Assembly: GCA_026929865.2 (NCBI GenBank) | Contig: CM049396.1 | Span: 24,509,001-24,573,000 of the forward strand | Length of the DNA stretch: 64,000 nt | Source of the DNA: Hyperoplus lanceolatus | Lineage: Eukaryota > Chordata > Actinopteri > Uranoscopiformes > Ammodytidae | Direction: 5' to 3' | In this document: positions 1-11,412 of the stretch, in pieces | Layout: each line of letters opens with the position of its first letter | Position numbering within the stretch: the first letter of the stretch is position 1 | The notes under the pieces: generated by a model | Databases searched by the model: none | Seen by the model: only the letters and a program-made list of their open reading frames with translations | Told to the model about the DNA's origin: nothing | Translations under genes and position numbers: made by a program

Positions 1-477
1 CCTTTTCAACTGGCCGAGGGAAGCCTAGCTGCTTACAGAGGCGAGTGATACAGAAAGCAGGGATCAATCTGATACACATGCGAGATTAAAGGCCCATCTC
101 CCCCAGGCTACTACTGCCTCTGCAGCACACACATCAGCATGCAATCAAAAAGGTGTTTTCATTCCCTTGAGAAGTCACCAGAGAGCAAAACATGGTGGTT
201 TAAGTTAGTAGTTGTAATCAAAATGCTATTTACATTGACAACATGCAGAATATTGAGAGTTGTAGGAAACCAAATGCAGGATCATTCAATATAGCATTGG
301 ATGATCAATATGTATACCAGCTCAAACCTGCCAACTTAATAATTATAAAGCAATAATATTTACAGTTGTGTCAAGTTTAGGCAACTTAAGCAATTTAATT
401 TAAGTAGGTTAACAGATGTTGGTGATGGAGGAGAACAAGCCATGAAGTATGTGTGCAACATGGAAGGTGAAAGTTGC
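1..477. other. Non-coding flank, no gene seen
   Basis: AT-rich sequence without a convincing reading frame or recognisable repeat. It ends at the target-site duplication of the hAT-type element that starts at 486. If cadps intron 3 extends this far left, it is intronic. Confidence 0.5.
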
Positions 478-716
478 ATATTTACTAGTGTTGTCAGTTT
501 AACGCGTTATTAATGTGAATATATATGCAAATTTGGCATATTTCACAAATTATGCACAAATTTGCATATCTTTAAAAACCAAAGATTTGCATATATATTC
601 AAACATTTAAAAAAAACTTCAATACAAAAAGTCACTGTTTTAATGTCAGTTATCAACTGGCAAAGTTTCATGATGATATCTATAAGTTAAAAAAAAATCC
701 ATTTTACCCTCGCATT

Positions 717-861
717 AAACCGTGGTTCTGATTTTCTATTTCGGCCCCCTGTAGCTTTCCAGCAGGTAGTTGACCAGGTTTTCCACCCAGGTTGTGATCC
801 TTGAAGTTCCTTGATATCATTTCTGGTGAACAACCTTTTACAACAGCCCATGTCCAAAAAA
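717..861 (+). repeat. Dispersed repeat block shared, inverted, with 5240-5398
   Basis: The sequence around gtagctttccagcaggtagttg and ccacccaggttgtga is found as the reverse complement at 5240-5398, with moderate divergence. It lies inside the hAT element. The inverted copy has a short open frame, but no known domain was recognised. It may be a coding remnant of the same multi-copy family as the neighbouring ORFs. Confidence 0.6.
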
Positions 862-891
862 TCATTTTGCCCCCTAGTAGTCTAGCAGCAA

Positions 892-1986
892 GTGCTCAGA
901 AAAGGCTTTAGTTTTCGAGATACCCCTACCCGAGGTATAACAAACCTCAACAGTGATTTTTTTTTATCGTTCAGGTATGACAACACAAAGTCAATCAAAG
1001 ACCTGGAGATGCAGAGGAGAGGTGCAAGTGATGTTAGACCTACACATGTGATAACTGGCAACACAAAAGTTCCAAACTACAGGAAGTACCAGAGGAGTAG
1101 TGGCAACAAAGCTGCGCTCTGCGTATTTGTGAGCAACTACATCGTCACTGCTGCCCCACAGAGAATACACCCAGCTGACTCCATCATCTTGGCTGGTGGA
1201 TTTCAGAAAGGTGAGGAGGTGAAGTACATCTGTAAAGCAGGAGTCAGCTATTTGACATCTTTGTACAGTGATCAGGAAGAGGCTGGAAGAGGCAGGAAGA
1301 GGCTGCGAGATGCCATAGCATCTCGCAGCAGAGTCATATTCCAAAAATAATCGTAAGATGTGATGACACAGATGTGGAAGTACTGCTTATTTATTATGCA
1401 CGCAAAGGAATGTTAAGAGAATCTACAGTGTACATGCATACAGGCCATGTCATGAGAGAGAGGTATATCCCCATCAACCTCATATCAGAGAAACTGGGAA
1501 AAGACATTTCCAACTGTCTACCAGCATGTCATGCACTCACTGGCTGTGACACAACCAGTAGTTTGTTTAGAATAGGAAAAACCACAGCATTTAACAAACT
1601 AAAGAACCATCTCAACCAGCTCAAAGATTTGACATATTTTGGACTTTCTGCGAGTTTGGAAGAGTCTTTGCCAGTAGCAAGAGAATATGCGCTACTTCTT
1701 TATGGGGAAAAAAAAGGAAGATGGAGTAATGTGCTCAAATTTGGATGAACTAAGATTCATTGTTGCATCAACAACAGATGCAGCCTCTGCACATCTGCCA
1801 CCAACAGAGTATGCATTTGCACAACATGTGCAAAGAGCAATGTATCAGACAGCAATATGGTGCCACAGCCACATACCGAAACCACTATTATGGTGTCCAA
1901 ACGGTAATGGATGGATTGTCAAAGATGTAACAAGCATTCTTGACTTAAATGCTAATGCCCCCTGTACACTATTCGGAATGCTCTAA
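892..1986 (+). pseudogene. Broken ORFs of a multi-copy family with GCDTTS / FEN-like motif
   Basis: Three overlapping frames (892-1350, 1374-1748, 1687-1986) read as one protein interrupted by frameshifts or stops. The middle piece contains CHALTGCDTTSSLFRIGKKT-like residues: HALTGCDTTS followed by RIGKTTAF. This resembles the GCDY...GIGxxTA helix-hairpin-helix region of XPG/FEN-type PIN nucleases. The last piece has TDAASAHLPPTEYAF, AMYQTAIWCHSHIPKP and PNGNGWI. Proteins with this combination are repetitive in fish and invertebrate genomes, but their function is not established; the nuclease link is inference from one motif. It lies wholly inside the hAT element and is not expected to give a full product. 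Part of it (1768-1967) recurs at 6437-6638. Confidence 0.6.
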
Positions 1987-2104
1987 TTTGGCTGTTTCAG
2001 AGCAGGGACACGCATAAAGAAATCTCATTTGCAATAGAGCTGTTCTAGATATCTCCATAAAACCACTGGTTATTGGTCTATATTGTTATTTGCACTGAAT
2101 TGCA

Positions 2105-2192
2105 AATTATGATATTTAAGAAGAAATACAATGAATTACAATGGTGTAGACATCATTGTAATTCAGTGTATTTCTTCTTAAATATCATAATT
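2105..2192. repeat. Near-perfect 39-bp inverted repeat (hairpin), 10-nt loop
   Basis: The left arm 2105-2143 and right arm 2154-2192 are reverse complements with a single mismatch, separated by gtgtagacat. Size and loop resemble a microRNA precursor or a minimal palindromic MITE. It is AT-rich and lies near the right end of the hAT element. Either strand could fold. There is no sequence evidence of transcription. Confidence 0.85.
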
Positions 2193-2360
2193 AGAATGGG
2201 TGTGATAAGAGCAAATGAGAAAAAAATAATGGGACAAAAAGAAATCAAGGGACATTCAGACTAGAATAAATAAAAATGTGATTAATCACGAGTTAACTAT
2301 GACATTAATGCGATTAATCGCGATAAAATATTTTAATCGTTTGACAGCACTAATATTTAC

Positions 2361-2869
2361 ACATCCTGTGATAAACAGTCAAAATGTATTTATTTTGTGC
2401 TCACTTCCTGTTTTACTTTGTAGTCATGGATTGTGTAAATTTTGTTAAATTTTGTTAAAGTTACTTCCTGTGGTTTTCCTGACAATTTCCCACACATAAC
2501 TGTCTTGTTTGCAATTAGGCTTGACCTATTTATACGCTGTGTTCCTGTTTACTCTCTGCCCGATTGTCATCTTCTCCTTAGTGTGCCCATGCTTTCAAAA
2601 CTTTGTTTTCTCCTGTTTGCTTGCCTATTTGACTCTGCCTGGATTTATTTGATGCCTTTTCCCTGAATGATGTTTGATGCCTTCACTGACTGCCTTCCTG
2701 TGTTTGACCTTTGGACTTCAGCATGTGGTGTAGCCTACTATGGCTTTATCAGACCTTTTGACTGAAAACAGCTGTCTGTGCGGGGATGAATAAAGTATCT
2801 TCTTTCTATCTTCTTCTATCTTCACATCTAAGTCCAACCCACGATTGTATTTGTAAAGCTTGAAAGGCA
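2361..2869. other. Non-coding spacer with LINE/SINE-like tail
   Basis: No gene is supported. At about 2785-2822 there is gatgaataaagtatcttc followed by imperfect ttcta/tcttc repeats. This resembles the AATAAAGTATCT tails of fish retroposons and of the ATCT array near 44870. Flanks are otherwise unremarkable. Confidence 0.4.
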
Positions 2870-4836
2870 AGGCAAGGCAAGGCAAGTTTATTTATATAGC
2901 ACAATTCAGACACAAGTCCACTCAAAGTGCTTTACAGGGGCAATATAAGAATACATAAAACACATTATAAAACATTTAAAAGCGAAAAAAAGAAGCAAAA
3001 AAGCAGATAAAAGAAGCAAATAAAATGAAAATTGCAGGTTAAAATGGAAACAAAAAAGTCTTCAGACTCGATTTAAAAGAACTGAGAGTTGCAGCAGACC
3101 TCAAGTTCTCTGGGAGTTTGTTCCAGAGATTTGGCGCATAATAACTAGAAGCTGCTTCTCCTTGTTTAGTCCTAACTCTAAGGACTGTAAGTAGACCTGT
3201 CCCTGACGACCTAAGGGCTCTGGACGGTTCATAACGTATCAGCATATCAGTAATGTATTTTGGCCCTAAACCATTTAGTGCTTTATAAACCAACATCAGT
3301 ATTTTGAAATCAATTATTTGAGTGACTGGAAGCCAGTGTAAAGACCTCAGAACTGGGGTAATGTGATCTACTTTTTTGGTCCTAGTGAGGACTCGGGCAG
3401 CAGCGTTCTGAATTAGCTGAAGCTGTCTGATAGATTTTTTTGGAAGGCCAGCAAGGACACTGTTACAGTAGTCAAGTCTACTAAAGATAAATGCATGGAC
3501 AAGTTTTTCTAAATCTTGCTGAGACATAAGCCCTTTAATTCTTGATATGTTTTTTAGGTGGTAGTAGGCTGATTTATTAATTGATTTTATGTGTTTCTTG
3601 ACATTCAAGCCGGAGTCTATAACAACACCAAGATTTCTGGCTTGGGGTGTGGTTTCTAACATAATTGATGTGAGCTGTGCGCTGACTTTTAATTGTTCAT
3701 CTTTGGCACCAAAGACAATTACTTCAGTTTTATCGTTGTTTAATTGAAGGAAATTTTGGCACATCCAATCATTGATTTGTTCAATGCACTTACTCAGTGC
3801 CTGAATCAGACTGTAGTCTCCTGGTGATATGGTTATGTAAATTTGTGTGTCGTCTGCATAATTATGGTAGCATAATTTGTTCTTATTCATAATCTGAGCT
3901 AGTGGGAGCATGTAGATGTTAAATAGAAGAGGGCCAAGAATGGAACCTTGGGGGACCCCGCATTCAATATTTGTCCGCTCAGATGTGAAATTGCCTATTG
4001 ACACATAGTAGTCTCTATCCTTTAAGTAGGATTCAAACCAGCTTAGTACAGTTCCAGAAAGTCCAACCCAGTTTGCTAGTCGATCTAGTAATATGCTATG
4101 GTCAACTGTGTCAAAAGCGGCACTGAGATCCAGTAAAACTAAGACAGAACTTTTGCCACTGTCTGTGTTTAAGTGGATGTCATTGAGGACCTTAACCAGA
4201 GCAGTCTCAGTGCTGTGGTGTTGTCGAAATCCTGACTGGAAGACATCAAAGCAGTTATTCATTGCTAAGTAGTTATTTAGCTGTTGATAAAAAGCTTTTT
4301 CAATGATTTTACTTAAAAATGGTAGGTTAGATATGGGCCTATAATTTTTCATGAGTGATGTATCTAGATTGTTCTTTTTTAGTAGTGGCTTGATGACTGC
4401 TGTTTTCAGGGCCTGTGGGAATACACCTGTCTGAAGGGACATGTTGACAATTTGTAGAACATCTGAGGCCATACAGCTAAAAACTGTATAAAAGAAGCCT
4501 GTGGGCAGAATGTCGAGGCAACAGGATGAGGAGTTCAGGTGTTGTATAATGTCCTCCAGGTTTTTGTGGTTTATAAGATAAAATTCTGTCATTGCATTTG
4601 AATTGATTTTAAGAGGGAACACATATGTTGAACTTGGTATTGATGCAGTGACAGCTTGTCTAATTTTGTGGATTTTCTCAGTAAAGAAGGAGGCAAATTC
4701 ATTGCAGGCCCTCGTGGAAAGATGCTCAGACGCTACTGGCACAGGAGGGTTTGTTAATCTGTCGACAGTAGCAAACAGGGCACGTGCATTGCTGTTGTTT
4801 TTGGTGATGATGTCAGAAAAGAAAGAATGCCTTGCA
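2870..4836 (-). mobile_element. 5'-truncated L2-type non-LTR retrotransposon with open RT frame
   Basis: The minus strand encodes an uninterrupted frame (at least 4742-3039, open further upstream) for a reverse transcriptase. It has motif A LDLSAAFDTVDH, motif B GVPQGSILGPLLF and catalytic YADDTQIY, followed by the long C-terminal region RLDYCNSVLAGLP, NAAARVLTRTKKVDHITP and LHWLPV. The frame ends about 170 bp before the 3' end, which is marked by (ggcaa)n at 2871-2886 in + orientation. The element is cut at 4836; the endonuclease part present in the fuller copy at 8699-14519 is missing except for its end. The clade (L2/CR1 group) is assigned from motif wording. The intact frame suggests a recent insertion, but the copy cannot mobilise itself without the endonuclease. 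Confidence 0.9.
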
Positions 4837-5559
4837 TCAGCTCACTCCCGTCCTGGTATTCTAGGCTTTATCCTTACAACCATATCCCAAAGGTCTAAAT
4901 ACCCCTCTTGGGTAAAAAATACCAAGATTTATGTGTAAAAATATAAGATATGACCAATTTACTAATACATAAACACACACACACACACACACATAGTTAA
5001 CAGGCTTGCTGAAAGACAGAGTAATTGGTACTGAGTTTTTAATCAGACACAGATATATGTATTCTAGATTTGTTTTTGTATGCCTTTACATGCTACATAA
5101 AATAAACTAATACCCATGGGCCGGTAGCACCAACTGGTCTTAACTAAGCCTCGGTAAGGTCGTAACTGCTAAGTAGGTCTTAGTTATGACCAGGCTTTAG
5201 AATGGACCTAATGCCGGTTGCACCAAAGGGATGGTATAAAACCCTTTTTTTTGGAAAACAGACATGGAATGTTGTAAAAGGTTGTTCACCAACAATTATA
5301 TCTGGGACCTTCAAGGGTCACAACCTGGGTGGACAACCTGGTCAACTACTGGAAAGCTACAGTGGGCGGAAATGGCAAATCGGAGCCACGGTTTAAAGGT
5401 GTTCTGAGGCACTTTCAGGTTCTGTTAATTCACCTGACACTCAGGTTTGGAATCACTGGACTAAACTACCTAACAGTAGATAACAGTAAAAAGCAGCTAA
5501 AATGATCATAAAGTCATACATTACCATATGTTCTTCACATGTATCATTTAGTACATTTT
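4837..5559. other. Non-coding spacer between LINE and segmental duplication
   Basis: Contains a short (CA)n tract at about 4974-4993 and the inverted block 5240-5398. Around 5125-5235 a sequence with repeated gcaccaa and taactaag motifs looks like a MITE fragment. No gene is supported. Confidence 0.45.
5240..5398 (-). repeat. Inverted copy of the block at 717-861
   Basis: Reverse complement of 717-861 with scattered differences and a slightly longer end. It lies outside any recognised element boundary. The + strand carries a short open frame (5202-5396) of unknown identity with HNLGGQPGQLLESY; no function can be proposed. Confidence 0.6.
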
Positions 5560-6436
5560 CTTGTTAACACAACCTCTGAACCCAACACATCCGTGTAATC
5601 CAAACTACAAGAGAACTACTAAACAACTTCAGACATTCTTCTACTGATACAGGTAAATCTAATGTTCTGTTATAGCAAAGTTTCTGAGGTCGAGCTAGAC
5701 TGACTGTAACTTATATCCACACAAAGAAAGTCGACTGAAATATACATATCAGTGTCTAATTGAACTTTGATAAATAAGGTATTTAATTAGCTAGATGTAA
5801 TAGTAGGAGAAAAAGCAGTTGTTAATGACCACAATTCATGTGAGTTAAGTATTAGGGTATTTGGAAAATTGTTAATCTCAAATCAACATTGGACATAGTT
5901 TGGTTTACTGCCTAGTGGAAACTAAAATGAAAATATGTTGTCTGTACACAAAAAGTTTAACCTTATTGAAATGAGTAAGGATGAACTTTTAAATAATAAA
6001 AGTCTAGTCTCTGATGCTCTTTGGAAATTTGTACCTACAACTAAGGTATTTTAATAATAGCAGCTGGTTTAAAATCTGTTAAATATGGGACCATATTTTC
6101 AAAGAAAGTCGCTGTTAAAGTCCCACTTTATTTGAAGTTGATGAGTGCACTCTGGCCCTCTTACACTATGTAAAAACTGTTTTTAAATGCTTAATTGTCT
6201 GCTGGCTATAGCAAATAACATGATCATACTTTGCTTTCAGTTCTCTTTGCAATATGGCAAATCTACCCATAACACACCACATCTCAGAAAACTACATTAC
6301 ACTGAGAGTTCTGGGACAAGGATGCTTTGGACAAGTGATCCAGTGTGTAAAAAAGGACACTACAGAGACTTGGGCGGTAAAAGTTCTCATACGAGATGTA
6401 AGGACACAGCACCAGATATAACGTAGAATTTGAAGC

Positions 6437-6638
6437 ATCATCAACAACAGATGCAGCCTCTGCACATCTGCCACCAACCAAGGATGCATTTGCACAACAT
6501 GTGCAAAGAGCAATGTTTCAGACAGCAATATGGTGCCACAGCCACATACCGAAACCACTATTATGGTGTCCAAACGGTAATGGATGGATTGTCAAAGATG
6601 GAACAAGCATTCTTGACTTAAATGCTAATGCCCCCTGT
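6437..6638 (+). other. Filler DNA copied from hAT cargo (matches 1768-1967)
   Basis: About 200 bp nearly identical to the GCDTTS-family cargo segment at 1768-1967 sits where kinase exon 2 should be. It is bracketed by two partial copies of the exon 2/intron 2 junction (6393-6436 and 6639-6700). No inverted repeats or target-site duplication bound it, so it is not an ordinary transposition. Confidence 0.85.
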
Positions 6639-6741
6639 AAATGGCATCAGGACCATCATCCAAGATGTAAGGACACAGCACCAGATATAACGTAGAATAT
6701 TTGTTTTTCACTCTGGCACATCCTTCTTATTCTGTAATTGA

Positions 6742-6873
<132 letters not shown>

Positions 6874-7559
6874 TAAATGTTCAGCCCTTTTGGTATAGGT
6901 GAGCCCTTTACACTTTTTATGAGAAATGCTTCAGTTCAAGTTTCCTGACAGTGGTTCGGCAAAGACTACTCTTTTGGGATGTGTTTGCTTCCAGGTCTTA
7001 AAAAAGTGGAAACTTGATACTTGATAGAAGTTGTTGGGTACGTCCCCAAAACCTCATCAAAGCTGGAGCCAGTTTAAAAAATCGTCATACTTTCTTTGTT
7101 AAAATGATTAAGTGGTCAGATTGTAGTGCAACACACTGTAATATATATTATTTTAGCTAAGCATATGGTCAAAATACTCCAGCATTATGTTTGAGATTTT
7201 TTTAAAGACCATTGAAGGAATCATCATGCCAAGGCTCATTGAACAGAGTGTAACTAGAACATCTTATGTATTTTGAATGAGATATGATACTGTTTAAAAG
7301 GGCCCTACCAGAAACTTTTAAACATGACAGTGTTCATAATTTTTCTTTCAAACTCAGGTCTCCTGAAGTCATTGGGCGTCCCATTTACTGAGTCCATTGA
7401 CATTTGGTCTCTTGGCTCAGATGCTCCTCGGCTTTTCACTTTTCCCAGCAAAAAGTGAGTATGATCTGGTAAGTACTATCGCTGTTAATGTATGTGATAT
7501 TGTTTTGACATGTACTTATATAGAAAGGTAAAGCATTTGTGATACTTCAGCTTACTCCA

Positions 7560-8010
7560 AGAGCAGCCACACCAAATGTAGTGCCAATAGACACATACTC
7601 TACAGCTAGCAGCTCTGTGAGCTACTGTTTACATGTTGGCGATAAGCAGCCGTAATGTTTAACATGTAAACCATATAAGCATGCTATGGTTAATAGCAAT
7701 AATTCCTATGTATGGCTTAATTTGCATCCTTAGTTTTGCGATTATTTATTCAAACTAAATTATTGTACGCAAATTCTAAGTTCTACCTGGTGGTGGTTAG
7801 ACTACTATGCAGACACCAACAATATCCTGATAGCAACATGAATATGGTAAACCATCCAGTCGTTGTTGGGATGTTTCAATCGAAGCCACACATGTCAACC
7901 TCATGGTGGCACTAAAGGAAAGGATCACTCAATTCAGGATCAATAAGGATGCCCGGATGTCTATGCAAAACGTCATAGCAATCCACCAAGCTAAAATCAT
8001 ACAAAGTAGT
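7560..8010 (+). repeat. Teleost dispersed repeat in kinase intron 4
   Basis: Contains the recognisable segments agcagctctgtgag, gtaatgtttaacatgt, agcatgcta, cctcatggtggcactaaagg and catagcaatcca in the order of a repeat family common in percomorph fish. The same repeat is at 25320-25830, inherited through the duplication, and a shorter piece is at 34921-35045. Confidence 0.6.
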
Positions 8011-9257
8011 CAATGATGTTATAATGTGTTTTGTCATCAGCTACGTTTCATCACTGACCTCCTTGGACCACTGAATAAAAATATGCAGCTGAATAGTGGG
8101 AAAAAAAAACAACTGTTCTACAACGGAAAGAGCAAGTACTTCTTCTACATGTGGACAAAGTGGACATTGAAGGTATACACTGTAACACACTGGCCAAACA
8201 GGATCATTTGTAGAGTATAAGAGAGATAACTCTAATGGAAGATATACTTCAAATAGATTTTGTCTCTTTCTAAACGCCAACAGAGTTTCAGACAGAAACT
8301 AAAATAAAACCAGTGGAAACCAGGAGATTTCATGTTTCCTCTTTGGATGAGCTGAAAACAGTAAGTTATCAAGAATAGGATGCCTGCAGAGGAGCACCCA
8401 AAACATGCTGTTTTCATGAGCCAGGATGTCATTGTGGCTGCTTAAAATTTAGTGTTTTTTTGTTTTGTTTGCTTTTACAGTTTAGGAACTCGTACAAAGA
8501 AAACAGCGAAAAGGCTGCTGAAAGGAGCGCATGTGTTGACCTGTTGAAGGAAATGCTTCAGCTGGATTCCACAAACAGGATTACTCCAAATAAAATCCTG
8601 GCCCACCCCTTTATTACAAGGAGCTACCGCAGGACTGTAAGTGTTTGTGTTTAATTTGTTCACCTTTCTACGGTGTAGTTCCACCAGCAGTGGATCCCTG
8701 AAACATCAGCTGGAGAGGACGCTGGCGCCATCTGTTCGCCGCTTCCCCATGCTATTTTTTTAAAAGTGATTTTTTGTGGACCTTTGGTCTCTTCTTGGTT
8801 CCCTGCGGGCTACACCAACATCGAAAAGCAGGCTTGTGGACTGTCTTTGGTTGTTCCGGTTTTGTTGTGGAGGAGCCGTGTAGCTCACTTGCTATTTTGG
8901 CGTCCCTAGCAACGGCTAAAAACAAGTAGTAGTAGTGACATTTTCCTGGTCACTACTGGCGTTTTCTTCGGTGATCCTGGTGAGGAATATGCCCCGGTCA
9001 ACCTGCAAAGCTGTCTCTACAGTCTCATCGTGGATTTTTCTACACTGCCTCTCAGCTCTTCTCCAACTGCTTCGGGTCCGTACTTAACTGCTAACAGGCT
9101 AACATCACTCTGGCTGGTTCGATGTTGACCTACTTCGCCTCACAGCTGCTGAAGTACAACAATCGCTCAATCCCACCCTGTATTTCCACCATAAAGCAGC
9201 TAGGACTATTGCGTAGACCTCGATATATCCACAGAGGCTCAGGGAGAAACTTTATTT

Positions 9258-11066
9258 ATGGTCAGCCTGCCGGCTCCATCCCATCCGTCTTGTCCACTGA
9301 GACGGCTGAGGGTAAAGGACACAACATCGCGAGATCCCCCGCAGTCCCGGCTAGATGGATTTCATGGAGTGGATTACAACCTGCACGGAGTGGATTTTAA
9401 GGCTGTCGGCTTCATCCCATCCGTCTTGTCCACTGAGACGGCTGAGGGCAAAGGATACAACATCAGCATCTCCTTCCCATTCGTCCGGTTACCTCTGTCA
9501 CATCATCAGGACTCACCCGCTACTGAACCATTCACCGCTTCTGTCAAGCAGCAGCTCACCAGGCAGGACAGAAAACATGGACTGGGTTTCAATCCTTCAT
9601 CGCCAGTGACCCATACTGCGGTTTGTGTGACTAGCTCCCCCAGCTACTGTTCACCTCCGGCATCACCATGTAGATTACTGGCTACTTCACCTCCCCATAC
9701 TGTTGCTGTTTATGTGACTAACCCGACAATACGTACAAGAAACACTTGTCACTTTAATACTGCAAACCTGTCAAACTTGGTATCCATTCCCCTTCAGCCA
9801 CAGTCTGCTGTAGTAAATAGGGCTGACAATGCTTCACACTCAAACACACTAAGTTTGGCCTTGTTAAACATCAGATCTTTGTCAGGTAAAACATTTTTAA
9901 TTAATGATTTAATTAATTTTATTACCAAGCACAATCTTGATTTTATGTTTTTAACTGAAACTTGGTTGGACCCAGACAACAGCTCAGCTGTTCTTATCGA
10001 GTCAACCCCCCCCAACTACACTTTCGAGAGTGAGGCCAGAGCTCATAGGAAAGGTGGTGGAGTTGCTATTTTATTTAATGAATCTTTAACATGCAAAAAG
10101 ATGTTTTATGGAAACTTTGTTTCATTTGAATATGTGGCTCTCAAGTTAAATTCAGCCTCTCAAGCTATTTTTATTAATATCTACAGGCCACCTAAATACT
10201 GTGCAAACTTTTTTGATGACCTTACTGGACTACTGTCTGTAATCTGTATGGAGTTTGACTGTTTATTGATTGTTGGGGATTTTAATATACATGTGGACAA
10301 ACCCGAGGACAGAAGTGCTAAAGAACTATGCTATGTACTGGAAAATTTTGGACTCTCTCAACACGTAAACCAGCCTACACATAACAAAGGTCACACCCTG
10401 GACTTATTAATTTCAAAGGGCCTGGACATTTCAAACCTTTTAGTGTCTGATGTGGGTCTCTCCGACCATTCCTGTTTGTTTTTTGGGAGTACAATATCTT
10501 TGCACACAACTGCAAAAACAAAGGTTATCAAAAAACGTTATATTACTGAAAACACGAGTGAACAATTTATCCAGGCATTTTCTCTGTCCCCGCTCCTCCC
10601 CTGTATCTCAGTTAATGAGCTTGTATGTAACTTCAACTCAAAAATTACAAATGTTATCGATGCTATTGCACCCACCAAGGTGAAAATCATCTCTGGTAAA
10701 AAAAAAAGGTCTCCCTGGAGAAATACCCCTCAGGTCAGAATTGAAAAAAGAGAGTGTCGTAAAGCAGAACGCAGGTGGCGAAAAACAAATCTAAATGTTC
10801 ACTATAAAATCTTCAAAGAGAAACTACGCACGTTTAACCTAGAACTAAGAAATGCAAGACAGTCTGTCTTCTCTGACATCATCACCAAAAACAGCAACAA
10901 TGCACATGCCCTGTTTGCTGCTGTTGACAGGCTAACAAACCCTCCTGTGTCAGTAGCGTCTGAGCATCTTTCCACGAGGGCCTGCAATGAATTTGCCTCC
11001 TTCTTTACTGAGAAAATTCATAAAATAAGACAAGCTGTCACTGCATCAATACCAGGTTCAAGATAT
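9258..11066 (+). CDS. LINE endonuclease-RT ORF, 5' part (disrupted by LTR insertion)
   Basis: Open frame of just over 600 codons. Residues about 195-420 form an exonuclease-endonuclease-phosphatase type domain: LALLNIRSLSG near the start, LTETWLD, KGGGVAILF, INIYRPP, IVGDFNIHVD, and a terminal LSDHSCLF containing the SDH catalytic motif. A basic stretch (KKKRSPW, RKAERRWRKTN) precedes the RT region. The true RT frame continues after the LTR retrotransposon at 12751. The annotated start is uncertain because upstream in-frame sequence is the repeated 5' leader. Confidence 0.8.
9262..9465 (+). repeat. Tandem duplication in LINE 5' region
   Basis: The segment catcccatccgtcttgtcca through gagacggctgagggyaaagg occurs twice, starting near 9277 and 9415, so the unit is about 140 bp. 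Duplicated 5' leader monomers are common in LINEs and can contain promoter activity; that role here is inference. Confidence 0.75.
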
Positions 11067-11412
11067 TGTGGTGGTTTTCAGTAGTCTATAATATCCAGAA
11101 GGTTGCTGACTGTGTATGTCTAAAGGTTAAGGTCCCGGGGAAGGAGTAGAGAACCTCCCTAGAAGGACGAGTATCTGTCTAATTGTAGATATAATACACT
11201 TGATACCCCCCACACATGAGAATATAAGACACTGTTCTGTAACTAGCAACTAGAGTGCCATTGCGGCCTCAGCCTGCTGCTACTGCTACCATGAAATCCT
11301 ATGTCTGATGTCTGATGGAAATCTCCTGAAATAAACCTCTTTGAACCACAATGATGATTGTCCTGGCTTCACCCTTTGTCTTTGTCAAGCCATGGGGATT
11401 TCGGCTACCACA
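11067..11412 (+). repeat. 5' LTR
   Basis: 346 bp, bounded by TGTGGT and ACCACA, with AATAAA near its 3' part. Same length as the 3' LTR and no difference found on direct reading, which implies very recent insertion or gene conversion. Confidence 0.93.

Larger units (their letters stand above)
486..2352. mobile_element. hAT-type DNA transposon carrying unrelated coding cargo
   Basis: The ends form an imperfect terminal inverted repeat: tagtgttgtcag on the left and the complement of ctgacagcacta-like tgacagcacta on the right. They are flanked by identical 8-bp direct repeats ATATTTAC at 478-485 and 2353-2360. Eight-base target duplications are the hallmark of the hAT superfamily. The subterminal TTAACGCGTTA/GATTAATCGCG sequences match the shorter element at 40301-41015, so both belong to one family. 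No hAT transposase is visible inside. The interior holds broken ORFs of another family (892-1986), a block shared with 5240-5398 (717-861) and a hairpin (2105-2192). The boundaries are secure; the history of the interior is inferred. Confidence 0.85.
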
